From Shewanella fidelis ATCC BAA-318 (GTDB taxonomy: Bacteria; Pseudomonadota; Gammaproteobacteria; Enterobacterales; Shewanellaceae), in NCBI RefSeq assembly GCF_000518605.1, contig NZ_JADX01000023.1, positions 16,387 through 80,386 of the forward strand: a DNA stretch of 64,000 nt, written 5' to 3'. Under the pieces are notes generated by a model. The model searched no databases. It saw only the letters and a program-made list of their open reading frames with translations, and was not told where the DNA came from. This document shows positions 36,701 to 48,087 of the stretch, piece by piece (position 1 is the stretch's first letter; each line of letters starts with the position of its first letter). Made by a program: the position numbers and the translations under genes.

Positions 36701-36958
36701 GGCTAACGGTTTAGCTTCGCCGCCTTCAATTGGCATTTGATAGATATCACCAAGTAGATCGAACACAACATGTTTGCCATTTGGGCTAACACTGACGTTC
36801 ATCCAAGTACCTTCATTAACTTCGATTTTTACTTGTTCTAACGGCGCGTTGGTTGGTGCATTCACTTGCCAAGTTTGTTTATCTTCTTCGGCAATAATAG
36901 GGGCGCTAAAACTTAACGCAATAGCGGTATATAAAGGGGTAAGCTTGTTCTTTAACAT
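33767..36958 (-). CDS. Secreted TolB-like propeller / amidohydrolase fusion
   Basis: A 1063-residue exported protein. A signal peptide (about residues 1-23, ending PIIAEED) is followed by many TolB/PD40 repeats of the type SPDGKxIAYxS through about residue 640, then an amidohydrolase: the KTLMPGLFDAHAHG metal-binding motif (HxH) at about 705-720, further histidines in EHSLPAA and GAHGQREG, and the C-terminal LADLIVIDGNPLEDI signature. The family includes imidazolonepropionase/dipeptidase-like enzymes; the substrate is unknown, with periplasmic peptide or cyclic amide hydrolysis a guess. A parS-like site lies within its coding region. Confidence 0.88.
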   Translation of the reverse strand: MLKNKLTPLYTAIALSFSAPIIAEEDKQTWQVNAPTNAPLEQVKIEVNEGTWMNVSVSPNGKHVVFDLLGDIYQMPIEGGEAKPLAEGIAWQMQPVYSPDGKYIAYTSDEDGGDNIWIMEADGSNPRPVTKETFRLLNSPAWSPDGQYLVARKHFTGSRSLGAGEVWMYHVAGGDGVKLTERPNEQKDLGEPAYSPDGRYIYFSQDATPGKTFHYSKDSVKGIYKIKRYDTQTGDIEVLIQGTGGAIRPTPSPDGNKLAYIKRDGFQSSLYLLDLKSGETEKLYGDLDRDMQETWAIHGVYPSMSWTADNDEILFWANGKINKLDVESKSVAQIPFTVKTERAVQPAVRFTQDLDKDVFNVKMLRMAQVSPDGKKVAFEALGKIWVKSLPDGKMSRLTKLDSELRELFPQWSRDGKRIVFTTWDDQQQGTVSLATVRNKRVKVLTSEPGKYVEPTFSPDGETVVYRKAKGGYITPRTWSQETGLYQVDIDGDKNTKITSAGYQPQFGADNDRVYFMESGETPQLASIGLNGFEKRVHYTSKHATEFRVSPDGKQLAFAERFKVFVTPFAKHGETIQIGPKANNLPVEQLSVRAGESISWNTDSNQLYWTLGPELYQVNVDTQYQTAEEDKSKPTITDLGFSQKADVPRGTIAFVGGKIITMENDQVIENGTVVVKDNHIVSVGSASVIDIPSDATIIDIKGKTLMPGLFDAHAHGAQGESEIIPQQNWEMYSNLSLGVTSIHDPSNDTTEIFAASEQQKAGKIAGPRIFSTGTILYGANAPGYTSHIDSLDDAKFHLERLKKVGAFSVKSYNQPRRNQRQQVIAAARELEMMVVPEGGSLLQHNLSMIADGHTGIEHSLPAANIYDDIKQFWGQTEVGYTPTLVVAYGGIWGENYWYDKTDVWAHPRLSMYVPSDILNARSMRRPTAPDEHYNHFNVARVANELNQVGVKANIGAHGQREGLAAHWEIWMFAQGGMSNMEALKTATINPAKHFAMDHQIGSIKQGKLADLIVIDGNPLEDIRVTDRVTYTMVNGKLFNAETMDQLNGGAKNKGKQREAFFFEK
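35009..35024. promoter_or_regulatory. parS: parS-like site inside the amidohydrolase gene
   Basis: GGTTCCACGTGGAACA: a perfect 14-base core with one mismatch at the outer left base. Confidence 0.8.
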
Positions 36959-37316
36959 GATAATCCTGATTTGTTGTTATCGTTTTAAGGAGTGGCGTTT
37001 AATTCCATTTAGTTGATTGTTAGGTGTCGGGCTTAAATAGATATTAATTTGCGTAACAGTTATCGCACAAAACTGTTAACAGTAAAACAAAAAATCTGTT
37101 TCAATTAGTTAAGCTCAATATCGTTACAAGGACTTAATTAGACACACCATTATGGGACTAAGTGGATAGTGGAGGTGAGCAAGTGACTATTGCTAATAAT
37201 GGACGATTACAGGTGATGCTTGGAGCACATCAGGTAAATGGACGTGATTTAAAGATTTTAATATCAGCATTCGCTTGTATCTATTCGATACAAGCGGGTA
37301 GGTTATGTCAGTAAAG
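36959..37316. other. Intergenic region with promoter side and a hairpin
   Basis: No established gene was seen. It includes the upstream region of the amidohydrolase gene, a candidate 43-codon ORF (37183-37314) and a 10-base stem-loop at 37272-37296 (CGCTTGTATC/GATACAAGCG) without a U-run. Confidence 0.5.
37183..37314 (+). CDS. Candidate 43-residue small protein
   Basis: GTG at 37183 is preceded by an excellent ribosome site (GGAGG, seven bases upstream). The frame runs 43 codons (MTIANNGRLQVMLGAHQVNG...) to TAA at 37312, just before the convergent MOSC gene stop. It is not recognised and has no strong feature beyond a short hydrophobic stretch (KILISAFACIYSI). It may be chance. Confidence 0.25.
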   Translation: MTIANNGRLQVMLGAHQVNGRDLKILISAFACIYSIQAGRLCQ

Positions 37317-37754
37317 CTAGGTCAAACTGACAGGATCGTTAAGTTGAATATTGGCGTCGTTGAGTACTCGACAAGTTACACCACCACGCCACTCAGGTAA
37401 TAGCGCTGCCTCTAACCCCGGGTAAGCTTGCTCCATTTTTTTGCATGGATCAGTTTCACCGGTAATTTCCAATTGCAGTCCAGCAATGATTAGTCGCTTG
37501 CCAACATCACTGGAAGTGAAGCAAAGCCCATCAACTAACAAGTTGGCTCTACGAGTAAACCAAGGTAATGTTTTACCAACTTCATTGCATGCTATTTGCC
37601 ATTGCTGACTAGACATTACCGTTACTTGGCGCTTGCCCGGACGACCAAAAATATCGTTCTCAACGCCTTTCGCTTGAGTAACACTGGCTTGATCAACCGT
37701 GAGCATTTGACCGCGCTTTTCAGTTTTATAAGCAATACCTTTAAGTGATGCCAT
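37317..37754 (-). CDS. MOSC-domain protein
   Basis: A 145-residue single MOSC domain, a fold related to the molybdenum cofactor sulfurase C-terminus and the YiiM/YuaD proteins. Seen: GVENDIFGRPGKRQVTVMS near residues 30-48, and the ETDPCKKMEQAYPGL segment at about 100-114, whose cysteine is the usual conserved residue of the domain. It probably binds Moco or transfers sulfur; the substrate is unknown. It lies 37 bases downstream of tusA, possibly one transcript. Confidence 0.85.
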   Translation of the reverse strand: MASLKGIAYKTEKRGQMLTVDQASVTQAKGVENDIFGRPGKRQVTVMSSQQWQIACNEVGKTLPWFTRRANLLVDGLCFTSSDVGKRLIIAGLQLEITGETDPCKKMEQAYPGLEAALLPEWRGGVTCRVLNDANIQLNDPVSLT

Positions 37755-37791
37755 GATAATTCCTTTTATCTTTGTTGGTTGGTCGTTATGA

Positions 37792-38037
37792 CTATAGGCC
37801 TTTCTTTATCAGATACTGGTAAGGCGTCGATTCTGTCTGGCTAGCGACTAAGGTGTGATCCATAAACTCACAAAAGCTTGGAATATCGCGAGTCGTTGCT
37901 GGATCGTCGGCAATGATAAGCAGTGTTTCGCCATCGTTCATGCGTCGTACAGATTTGCGCACCATCATTACCGGTTCTGGGCAGCGTAGACCTAAAGCGT
38001 CTAGTTGATGTTGAGCATTGTTAAATAGGTCGTTCAT
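37792..38037 (-). CDS. tusA: Sulfurtransferase TusA
   Basis: An 81-residue sulfur carrier of the SirA/TusA family that passes persulfide sulfur from IscS to the TusBCD relay for tRNA 2-thiouridine. The motif [14 protein letters not shown] carries the active cysteine at C19, and [17 protein letters not shown] is the second signature. Length is the family norm. Confidence 0.96.
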   Translation of the reverse strand: MNDLFNNAQHQLDALGLRCPEPVMMVRKSVRRMNDGETLLIIADDPATTRDIPSFCEFMDHTLVASQTESTPYQYLIKKGL

Positions 38038-38144
38038 ATTACCTCAGCAGAACGATTAAACAGAAGTGGCTAATATTACTCCAGCGCTAATGTTTATCCA
38101 AGTTGCTAGCTGTAATTTGTGAGCCTTTAGTCGTTTCTGTTTTA

Positions 38145-38166
38145 CAGTGTTCCACGTGGAACACTG
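38145..38166. promoter_or_regulatory. parS: parS-like site (perfect, 22-base palindrome)
   Basis: TGTTCCACGTGGAACA at 38148-38163 in the gap between tusA and ybaK, with the dyad extending to 22 bases. It is the farthest site seen from oriC (about 25 kb). Confidence 0.85.
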
Positions 38167-38184
38167 CAACTCGTGCTCTAATCA

Positions 38185-38652
38185 TTATGCTGTTAGTGGA
38201 GCAAAACTGGCTTTCAGTAACTGCTTTAGATCTTCTGGAGCCAACGCAATATCCAGCCCTCGGCGACCGCCGCTAACGTACATCTGCAGCAGATTAACTG
38301 CAGAGTCATCTATCACTGTTGTCAGTAGTCGTTTTTGCCCCAATGGACTTACACCACCTAACACATAACCTGAGCTGCGTTGAACCTCGGCAGCTTCAGC
38401 CATTACGGCTTTCTTCGCTTTTGCCGCTTTTGCTATCGCCTTCATACTTAGCTTTTCAGCTACAGGAATAATGGCAACCGCGAGGCTTTTTCCGTCTAGT
38501 TTTACCACTAACGTCTTAAACACTAATTCAGGTGCAACCCCAATTTTCTCTGCGGCCTCTAAGCCATAAGCTTGGCATGATGGATCATGTTGATACTCAT
38601 GGATCTGATGTGCAATTTTGTGTTTAACGAGCAGATCGATAGCGGGGGTCAT
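38185..38652 (-). CDS. ybaK: Cys-tRNA(Pro)/Cys-tRNA(Cys) deacylase YbaK
   Basis: A 155-residue member of the YbaK/EbsC trans-editing family, which clears mischarged cysteinyl-tRNAPro. The catalytic lysine strand FKTLVVKL and the VSPLGQKRLL and SGGRRGLDIALAPEDL motifs are present. Length is close to E. coli YbaK (159). It lies 150 bases upstream of tusA, with a parS-like palindrome in between. Confidence 0.93.
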   Translation of the reverse strand: MTPAIDLLVKHKIAHQIHEYQHDPSCQAYGLEAAEKIGVAPELVFKTLVVKLDGKSLAVAIIPVAEKLSMKAIAKAAKAKKAVMAEAAEVQRSSGYVLGGVSPLGQKRLLTTVIDDSAVNLLQMYVSGGRRGLDIALAPEDLKQLLKASFAPLTA

Positions 38653-38983
38653 ATGTGGTTACCTTTTTTGAGAGCGCTAGCTTTGTCGCTTATATGGAGC
38701 AGGTTTGGCTTTGATAGGCATTTTTTCATAATTATCGCTTGAATACCGTGATTGCAGCTCTGTTCTATTGGATATTAATGAGCACAAACATTTCATTAAG
38801 TGGCTCTGAGTTCTTTGCTTATTTTGTCAGACAGCTGTGATATCAGTTTGTCGTATTCCAAGTTTAATAGCATTGTTGGATTTACCAGGTATTTTTAGAA
38901 CTGGTTTATACTAATTGGTATTATTACGGCCTAAATGAAAAAGCCAGCTTACGCTGGCTTTTGTTAATTTCAAATCTAAGGCT
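38653..38983. other. Intergenic region between ybaK and fadA
   Basis: A 331-base gap with no gene seen. It contains an ATTGGTATTA motif near 38911, like the end of the inverted-repeat element at 17055, and the fadA terminator at the fadA side. Confidence 0.5.
38938..38963. terminator. Terminator of fadBA
   Basis: AAGCCAGC-TTAC-GCTGGCTT (38941-38960), with A/T runs on both sides, about 20 bases beyond the fadA stop on the minus strand. Confidence 0.85.
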
Positions 38984-40165
<1,182 letters not shown>

Positions 40166-42319
40166 TTAAGCCTGCTGGTAATAGCTGCCATTGTTGGCGG
40201 CAAGTTCGCGCATAGTGTCGGTGACTTGATATAGCCCCCCTAAGTGAGCATATTTGTCGGCAAGCGCCACAAAGTTAGCTACACCCATAGTATCTAGATA
40301 ACGGAATACACCGCCTCTAAATGGTGGGAAACCAAGACCGTAAACTAGGCCCATGTCAGCTTCAGCAGGTGAAGCTATGATTCCTTCTTCAAGACAACGA
40401 ACTGTCTCGATAATCATTGGGATCATGGTGCGGGCTATGATCTCGTCTGGTGCAAATGTTTTTTGCTCGCCAAATTCTGCTTGCAGTAGTTCATAGCTGG
40501 TAGGGTCTAACTCTTTCTTTGGCTTACCGCGACGGTCTACCGAATATTGGTAGAAGCCTTTACTGTTTTTCTGACCAAAGCGCTCAGCTTCAAACATCAC
40601 ATCGATGGCGTCTTTACCTGATTTACCCATACGATCCGGGAAACCCTCCGCCATTACAGCTTGTGCATGATGCCCTGTGTCTAGACCAACTACGTCAAGT
40701 AAGTAAGCTGGGCCCATCGGCCAGCCAAACTGTTTTTCCATCACTTTATCGATAGCTGCAAAATCAGCACCATCTGCTAGAAGGCCACTAAAGCCTGCAA
40801 AGTAAGGGAAGAGAACACGATTAACAAAGAAACCTGGGCAATCATTTACCACGATAGGGGTTTTGCCCATTTTGCTGGCATACGCCACAACTGAAGCAAT
40901 GGTTTCATCTGAGCTGTTTTCGCCACGGATCACTTCGACTAATGGCATTTTGTGCACAGGATTGAAGAAGTGCATGCCACAGAAGCGTTCAGGTTTTTTG
41001 AGACTCTTGGCTAACAGATTGATTGAGATTGTCGACGTGTTAGAAGTAATGATGGCATCTTCGCTGACATGCTCTTCGACTTCAGCAAGCACCATGGATT
41101 TGACTTTTGGATGCTCAACAACGGCTTCAACCACTACATCGGCATCTTTAACTGGAGCGTAATCGAGTGCGGGAGTGATATTATTTAGTACTGCAGCCAT
41201 CTTAGCTGGGGTTGAACGGCCACGCTTTACTTGTGCTGTAAGTAGTTTAGCTGCTTCACCTAGGCCTAGGTCAAGGGCTGGTTGAGCGATGTCTTTCATT
41301 ACAATTGGTGTGCCTTTGCTAGCACTTTGGTATGCAATACCACCGCCCATAATACCTGCGCCGAGTACTGCTGCAGAATTAACTGGCTGGGCAAGTTTAC
41401 TGGCTTTTTTCGCTTTACCTTTGACTAATTGATCATTTAAGAAAATACCAATTAATGCTTGAGCGACTTCTGTTTTAGCTAACTTTACAAAGGCTTGATG
41501 CTCAATTTGTAATGCTTCTGCACGGCCACATTGTGCGGCTTGCTCAATCACGCTAATGACAGCCATTGGCGCAGGGTAATGTTTACCGGCAACTTTAAAT
41601 ACCATACCTTTAGCGGTAGTAAAAGACATCATGGCTTCAAGTTTTGGTAGGGTGAGTGGCGCTTGCTTTTTAGCGCGGCGAGTTTGCCAGTCTAGCTTTT
41701 CTGCTAGGGCATCGTTAAGCATTTTGAGCGCTGCTGATTGTAGATGTTCTGGAGCGACAACAGCGTCGATGGCGCCAACTTTAAGCGCGGCATCTGGACG
41801 TTGATCTTTGCCAGATGTAATCCACTCTAACGCATTGTCGGTGCCTATTACTCGAGGCAGTCGCACAGTACCACCAAAGCCCGGAATAATGCCTAGCTTA
41901 GTTTCTGGTAAGCCTATGCGAGCAGTGGTGTCTGCTATACGGAAGTCTGTAGCAAGGATTGTTTCGCAACCGCCACCTAAAGCAAAACCATTAATGGCTG
42001 ATAGTGTTGGGAAAGGTAAATCTTCTAACTTATTAAATACGGCATTGGCTTGCTCAATCCAAGAATGTAATACCGTATCATCTTCGGCAAACAACCCGAG
42101 AAACTCGGTGATGTCTGCACCAACAATAAAGGCATCTTTCGCTGAGCTAAGCATTAATGCTTTTACGCTAGGATCTTGCTTTATGCTATCGAGTGCAGCA
42201 TTTAATGAGTCGAGAGTTTCTCGGTCTAACTTGTTAACTGAGCCTTGTGCTTTAAAACACAAATGCGCGATGTTGTTTTCGAGTAACTCAACCTCAATCG
42301 TAGGGCTTTGGTAGATCAT
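40166..42319 (-). CDS. fadB: Fatty-acid oxidation complex alpha subunit FadB
   Basis: A 717-residue multifunctional protein. The N-terminal crotonase half includes [12 protein letters not shown] and [15 protein letters not shown] with two catalytic glutamates; the C-terminal half begins with the NAD-binding [20 protein letters not shown] at about 317 and includes [15 protein letters not shown] of the 3-hydroxyacyl-CoA dehydrogenase. Together with FadA it runs beta-oxidation. It is 12 residues shorter than E. coli FadB. A dyad 152 bases upstream could bind PsrA. Confidence 0.97.
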   Translation of the reverse strand: MIYQSPTIEVELLENNIAHLCFKAQGSVNKLDRETLDSLNAALDSIKQDPSVKALMLSSAKDAFIVGADITEFLGLFAEDDTVLHSWIEQANAVFNKLEDLPFPTLSAINGFALGGGCETILATDFRIADTTARIGLPETKLGIIPGFGGTVRLPRVIGTDNALEWITSGKDQRPDAALKVGAIDAVVAPEHLQSAALKMLNDALAEKLDWQTRRAKKQAPLTLPKLEAMMSFTTAKGMVFKVAGKHYPAPMAVISVIEQAAQCGRAEALQIEHQAFVKLAKTEVAQALIGIFLNDQLVKGKAKKASKLAQPVNSAAVLGAGIMGGGIAYQSASKGTPIVMKDIAQPALDLGLGEAAKLLTAQVKRGRSTPAKMAAVLNNITPALDYAPVKDADVVVEAVVEHPKVKSMVLAEVEEHVSEDAIITSNTSTISINLLAKSLKKPERFCGMHFFNPVHKMPLVEVIRGENSSDETIASVVAYASKMGKTPIVVNDCPGFFVNRVLFPYFAGFSGLLADGADFAAIDKVMEKQFGWPMGPAYLLDVVGLDTGHHAQAVMAEGFPDRMGKSGKDAIDVMFEAERFGQKNSKGFYQYSVDRRGKPKKELDPTSYELLQAEFGEQKTFAPDEIIARTMIPMIIETVRCLEEGIIASPAEADMGLVYGLGFPPFRGGVFRYLDTMGVANFVALADKYAHLGGLYQVTDTMRELAANNGSYYQQA

Positions 42320-44006
<1,687 letters not shown>

Positions 44007-44056
44007 CTATTCATCTATGATTAACTCATAGGCTGTTATTAATAGAGCAAACAAAT

Positions 44057-44671
44057 TTGAGTGAAAGTTATCTCATTCCTGCGGCAGATCTATTGATTGA
44101 AGAAGAGATAAAGCATAGCCGCTTTATCTCTTTTCTATTTCATTGTCAGTCACTTGAAGATTTGAAGTGTGTACTTACTAACTTAAAGGCTAAATACCCA
44201 GGAGCCAATCATTATTGCTATGCGTTTGTTGCTGGAGCGCCTAATGATAGCGTAAACATTGGCTCAAGTGATGATGGTGAACCCTCTGGAAGTGCTGGGC
44301 GGCCAATGTTAGCTGCGTTACAAGGTGCCAATATAGGTGAGCTAGGGGCAATTGTTATTCGCTATTTTGGTGGTACCAAACTTGGTGTGGGGGGATTGGT
44401 TCGAGCTTATAGTTCGGGAATAAAACAGGCTATCCCGCAACTTGAGACGCAACTAAAACAGCTACGCTACCCCGCTAGTTTGGTATGTGATTATCATCAA
44501 CTGAAAGACGTAGAACATCTATTATCGCAGTTTGATGTGCTGATTGAAGACAAGCAGTTTAGCGATAAAATTGTAATTAAATTTATGATACCTAAAGCGT
44601 TTAAGACGCAATTGAATACAGACTTAGCTACGATGAGTAAAGGCTTGTTAAAAGCCATATATGATGAGTAA
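44057..44671 (+). CDS. yigZ: IMPACT-family protein YigZ
   Basis: A 204-residue YigZ/IMPACT protein. The signature GSSDDGEPSGSAGRPMLAAL at about residues 73-92 and AIVIRYFGGTKLGVGGLVRAY are clear, with a ferredoxin-like C-terminal domain. Function in bacteria is uncertain; eukaryotic IMPACT binds GCN1. The start appears to be TTG at 44057 with no good ribosome site. It lies 50 bases after pepQ and before trkH, as in E. coli. Confidence 0.92.
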   Translation: MSESYLIPAADLLIEEEIKHSRFISFLFHCQSLEDLKCVLTNLKAKYPGANHYCYAFVAGAPNDSVNIGSSDDGEPSGSAGRPMLAALQGANIGELGAIVIRYFGGTKLGVGGLVRAYSSGIKQAIPQLETQLKQLRYPASLVCDYHQLKDVEHLLSQFDVLIEDKQFSDKIVIKFMIPKAFKTQLNTDLATMSKGLLKAIYDE

Positions 44672-44792
44672 AAGCTAAGCGATAAAATGTGTATATGAGC
44701 TCTGGTCAATATGCCGTTGGCTAGCGCAAAGTGAAATTAAATAAATGATGTGTGTAAAGTGCGCGATAGCTGAGCGCAGGTAATGGTAACCA

Positions 44793-46250
44793 ATGCAATA
44801 TCGAACAATTATAAGAATTACTGGCCTGCTAATGGGGTTGTTTTCTTTATCTTTACTTCCACCGGCGCTCGTTGCCGTTATCTACAAAGATGGCGGTGGT
44901 ATGGCGTTTATTCAGGCATTTGTACTGTGCTTGCTATTAGGCTTTACACTTTGGTACCCCAACCGTGCACATCGTAAAGATCTTCGCACCAGAGAAGGGT
45001 TCTTGCTGGTGGTATTATTTTGGGTCGTTCTTGGCTCGATTGGTGCTGTGCCATTTATATTCTCAGGCCAACCTTCACTGAGTTTAACCGACAGCTTCTT
45101 CGAGTCTTTTTCTGCTCTGACAACGACAGGTGCTACCGTAATTGTAGGCTTAGATAGCTTACCTAAAGCGATTTTGTTCTATCGTCATTTACTGCAATGG
45201 CTGGGGGGAATGGGAATTATTGTTCTTGCGGTAGCGATTCTGCCTGTTCTTGGTGTTGGAGGAATGCAGCTGTATCGGGCGGAAATGCCCGGCCCAGTAA
45301 AAGACAGTAAAATGACTCCCAGAATTGCAGAAACTGCTAAAGCGCTATGGTACATCTACCTGGCATTGACCGTTGCGTGTGCAATAGCTTATTGGTTAGC
45401 GGGTATGGATGTGTTTGATGCTATTTGCCATTCATTCTCAACCATTGCCATTGGTGGTTTCTCAACTCATGATGCCAGTATGGGCTACTTTGATAGTCCA
45501 ACGATTAACCTGATTTGTGTAGTATTTTTATTAATTGCTGCGCTCAATTTTAGCTTGCATTTCGCGGCCTTCTCACGCCGTGGTATTAACCTTAGAGTCT
45601 ACTTTAGAGACGCTGAGTTTAAAGTGCTAATCGCTATTCAATTGGTGCTCACGGCTATTTGCTTTGCAACATTATATGGTTCAGGCATTTACGACTCAGC
45701 TGAAGAAACCTTTGACTATGCACTATTTCAGGCAGTTTCCATCTCAACAACCGCTGGATTTGGTACTGAAAGTTTCCATTCTTGGCCGCTGTTTTTACCT
45801 ATCTTGCTAATCTTCTCCAGCTTTATTGGTGGTAGCGGTGGTTCTACAGCAGGTGGTATTAAAGTGATCCGAGTGATTTTGTTGCTACTGCAAGGCTCAC
45901 GTGAACTAAAACGTTTGGTTCATCCACGTGGCATGTTTTCTATTAGAATTAGTGGTAACGCATTACCTGATAGGGTCATTGATGCTGTTTGGGGCTTCTT
46001 TTCAGCCTATGCGTTAGTGTTTGTGGTTTGTATGCTAATTTTGATGGCACAAGGGATGGATGCCATAACCGCTTTTAGTGCGACTGCGGCTTGTTTAAAT
46101 AACTTAGGCCCTGGCTTAGGTGAGGTAGCGAGCAACTATGCCAGTATTGGCGATGGCGAAAAGTGGGTGCTATTGTTTGCAATGTTGTTTGGTCGCTTAG
46201 AAGTCTTTACGCTACTGATTTTGTTTACGCCGACCTTCTGGAAAAACTAA
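44793..46250 (+). CDS. trkH: Trk potassium transporter TrkH (first copy)
   Basis: A 485-residue potassium channel subunit with about ten to twelve membrane helices and four P-loop filters; visible filter stretches include ALTTTGATVIVGLD, TIAIGGFSTHD, ISTTAGFGTES and CLNNLGPGLGEV. It works with the NAD-binding TrkA encoded at 49728. A second, divergent TrkH lies at 48088. The pepQ-yigZ-trkH-hemG order is conserved. Confidence 0.95.
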   Translation: MQYRTIIRITGLLMGLFSLSLLPPALVAVIYKDGGGMAFIQAFVLCLLLGFTLWYPNRAHRKDLRTREGFLLVVLFWVVLGSIGAVPFIFSGQPSLSLTDSFFESFSALTTTGATVIVGLDSLPKAILFYRHLLQWLGGMGIIVLAVAILPVLGVGGMQLYRAEMPGPVKDSKMTPRIAETAKALWYIYLALTVACAIAYWLAGMDVFDAICHSFSTIAIGGFSTHDASMGYFDSPTINLICVVFLLIAALNFSLHFAAFSRRGINLRVYFRDAEFKVLIAIQLVLTAICFATLYGSGIYDSAEETFDYALFQAVSISTTAGFGTESFHSWPLFLPILLIFSSFIGGSGGSTAGGIKVIRVILLLLQGSRELKRLVHPRGMFSIRISGNALPDRVIDAVWGFFSAYALVFVVCMLILMAQGMDAITAFSATAACLNNLGPGLGEVASNYASIGDGEKWVLLFAMLFGRLEVFTLLILFTPTFWKN

Positions 46251-46391
46251 ATTAGTGTAAAGATGCTGAGTAGTACTGTTAGGCTAAGCTAGCGTTAATT
46301 TTATCGGTGTATATTGGCCTTTTATAAAGGCTTTTGGCCACATTTTATGCCTAGTTTAATGTAAGCTTTAATCGGAAATCGTAGGAAATTA

Positions 46392-46919
46392 ATGAGCAAT
46401 ACACTAATTATTTATTCAACAGTAGATGGCCAAACTAAAGCGATTTGCGAACAGATTAAAAAGATTAATCAAGAGCAAAATGCGACGGTGACTATGGCTT
46501 CAGTTGCAGAAGCTGAGCAACTTGGTTTAGCACAGTTCGATAAGATCTTAGTGGCAGCAAGTATTCGCTATGGTAAACACAGACCGGAGCTATATCAGTT
46601 TATTAACCGTCATCACGCAGTGTTAAACGCTAAGCAAAATGCATTCTTTACAGTAAATGTTGTGGCGCGTAAGCCGGAGAAGAACACTCCTGAAACCAAT
46701 CCATATATGAAGAAGTTTTTAGCGCTTTCTTTATGGCAGCCACAGCAATTGGCAGTGTTTGCCGGCAAGATTGATTATCCTAGATACCGATTGTTCGATA
46801 AGGTGATGATCCGCTTTATTATGTGGATGACTAAAGGACCAACTGATACCAGCGGTACGTTTGAGTTTACCGATTGGAATAAAGTTGATGAGTTTGGTCG
46901 AGCCTTTGCTGAGCGCTAG
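46392..46919 (+). CDS. hemG: Menaquinone-dependent protoporphyrinogen IX dehydrogenase HemG (first copy)
   Basis: A 175-residue flavodoxin-like enzyme that oxidises protoporphyrinogen IX for heme synthesis with quinones as acceptor. FMN loop IIYSTVDGQTKAICEQI, ASIRYGKHRPELYQF and the long insert NVVARKPEKNTPETNPYMKKFL typical of HemG are present. Its match is the gene at 47490, which faces the opposite trkH. A terminator follows. Confidence 0.95.
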   Translation: MSNTLIIYSTVDGQTKAICEQIKKINQEQNATVTMASVAEAEQLGLAQFDKILVAASIRYGKHRPELYQFINRHHAVLNAKQNAFFTVNVVARKPEKNTPETNPYMKKFLALSLWQPQQLAVFAGKIDYPRYRLFDKVMIRFIMWMTKGPTDTSGTFEFTDWNKVDEFGRAFAER

Positions 46920-46935
46920 GTTCGTCAATTAGAGA

Positions 46936-46966
46936 CAAAAAAGCCTGCTTCGATGCAGGCTTTTTC
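46936..46966. terminator. Terminator after hemG (first copy)
   Basis: AAGCCTGC (46941-46948) pairs with GCAGGCTT (46955-46962), with A-run before and T-run after; it also faces the end of the ArsR gene. Confidence 0.85.
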
Positions 46967-46983
46967 GTTTTTAACTTATTAAG

Positions 46984-47289
46984 TTAAGCGCAGTATTTAC
47001 GGTGCAGTATGGAGATCACTTCAGTTACTTGCTCATTTTTAAGCGCATAATAAACCACTTGTGAACTCTTACGGGTTGCGACTAAATCTTCAGAGCGCAG
47101 TACTGCTAAGTGTTGTGATAAAGCTGATTGACTCAAGGGGACAGTTTTATTCAGTTCGGTAACGCTTAGCTCTTTATCGAGTAATAAGCATAAGATCATT
47201 AATCGATAAGGGTTGGCGATAGCTTTTAGCCATTTGGCTGCACTTTCGGCATTAGTTACCATTGCATTGGCATCGATCTCTTTTTGCAT
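46984..47289 (-). CDS. ArsR-family repressor of the HlyU/SqrR/BigR type
   Basis: A 101-residue winged-helix regulator: LSQSALSQHLAVLRSEDLVATRKSSQVVYYAL forms the recognition and wing region. It lacks the metal-binding ELCVCDL motif of arsenic sensors. Instead it has cysteines at 34 (RLMILCLLL) and 100 (HRKYCA), the pair used for persulfide or oxidant sensing in SqrR, BigR, YgaV and HlyU. The placement between the two hemG genes, divergent from the second, suggests it controls that one; that is inference. Confidence 0.88.
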   Translation of the reverse strand: MQKEIDANAMVTNAESAAKWLKAIANPYRLMILCLLLDKELSVTELNKTVPLSQSALSQHLAVLRSEDLVATRKSSQVVYYALKNEQVTEVISILHRKYCA

Positions 47290-47371
47290 GCGCTACTTCA
47301 CTCCACTGCTATTTATTAGTTAATTCTAATTGAGTTGAACTGCTAAAACAATATACTCATGGTTTGTTATT

Positions 47372-47418
47372 CTCACAATTTTTGATGTTGATAATATGAG
47401 CTATACCTAAATTGTGAG
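47372..47418. promoter_or_regulatory. Candidate operator: 10-base inverted repeat
   Basis: CTCACAATTT (47372-47381) and AAATTGTGAG (47409-47418) are a perfect inverted repeat separated by 27 bases, in the gap between the ArsR gene and the second hemG, 71 bases before its ATG. Confidence 0.45.
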
Positions 47419-47489
47419 CTATTAATCTTTAAAAAGTATTAATTACTGCAACAATGTTGTTAAACAATACATTCTCTATTGGAATAAAG

Positions 47490-48029
47490 ATGAAATCTGT
47501 TCTGGTACTCTATTATTCACGCGGTGGCCATACAGCAAGAATCAGTCGTGCAGTTGCTGAGCATCTTGCTGCTACTGGTCATCAGTGCGATATGATGCAT
47601 ATCAACGAAGCAAAAGCTGAAGGTATAGATTGGGCTAAATATGATGTAATCGCGCTCGGTGCCTGTGTGCTTTATGGTTCGTATCATAAATCTGTATTCG
47701 AATTTGTTGCAGAGCATCAAGCACAGCTAAGCGCAAAGCCTGCTAGCTTTTTTAGTGTTAACGTGGTTGCGCGTAACCCAGAAAAGCGCATTCCAGAAAA
47801 CAATAAGTATCTACAGAAGTTTATTGAGCTGTCTGCGTGGAAGCCTAACGATGTTAAAGTGATTGCCGGTAAGGTGGATTACCCGTCATGGCGCTGGTAC
47901 GACAGAATGATGATCCAATTAATTATGAAGATCACTGATGGCCCGACAGATCCGAAGGCGGTTATTGATTACACTGACTGGGAAGATGTCAAAGTTTACG
48001 CAGAACATTTAGTGAGTTTAGCTAAATAA
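47490..48029 (+). CDS. hemG: HemG-like flavodoxin dehydrogenase (second copy)
   Basis: A 179-residue paralogue of the HemG at 46392. It keeps the FMN loop LYYSRGGHTARISRAVAEH, GACVLYGSYHKSVFEFV, and the HemG insert NVVARNPEKRIPENNKYLQKFI. The frame is open upstream to 47454; the ATG at 47490 has GGA about six bases upstream and begins the first strand. It is divergent from the ArsR gene and convergent with the second trkH. It may be an alternative protoporphyrinogen oxidase used under other redox conditions. Confidence 0.88.
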   Translation: MKSVLVLYYSRGGHTARISRAVAEHLAATGHQCDMMHINEAKAEGIDWAKYDVIALGACVLYGSYHKSVFEFVAEHQAQLSAKPASFFSVNVVARNPEKRIPENNKYLQKFIELSAWKPNDVKVIAGKVDYPSWRWYDRMMIQLIMKITDGPTDPKAVIDYTDWEDVKVYAEHLVSLAK

Positions 48030-48035
48030 ACTTAG

Positions 48036-48070
48036 AGTGAAAAAGGCCTCCCCATAGAGGCCTTTTTATA
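48036..48070. terminator. Terminator between the second hemG and second trkH
   Basis: An 11-base stem AAAAAGGCCTC (48040-48050) / GAGGCCTTTTT (48057-48067) with a CCCATA loop; it serves both convergent genes. Confidence 0.9.
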
Positions 48071-48087
48071 TCAAACAGTGATATAAC

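Noticed and set aside
37272..37296. 10-base stem-loop as a terminator of the MOSC gene
   Set aside because: There is no T-run on either side; kept only as a hairpin.
41808..42314. A 168-codon plus-strand frame inside fadB
   Set aside because: Antisense shadow of the crotonase half of fadB.
45893..45935. CACGTG cores in the first trkH (TCACGTGA and CCACGTGG)
   Set aside because: The arms have several mismatches to TGTTCCACGTGGAACA, so they are not counted as parS.
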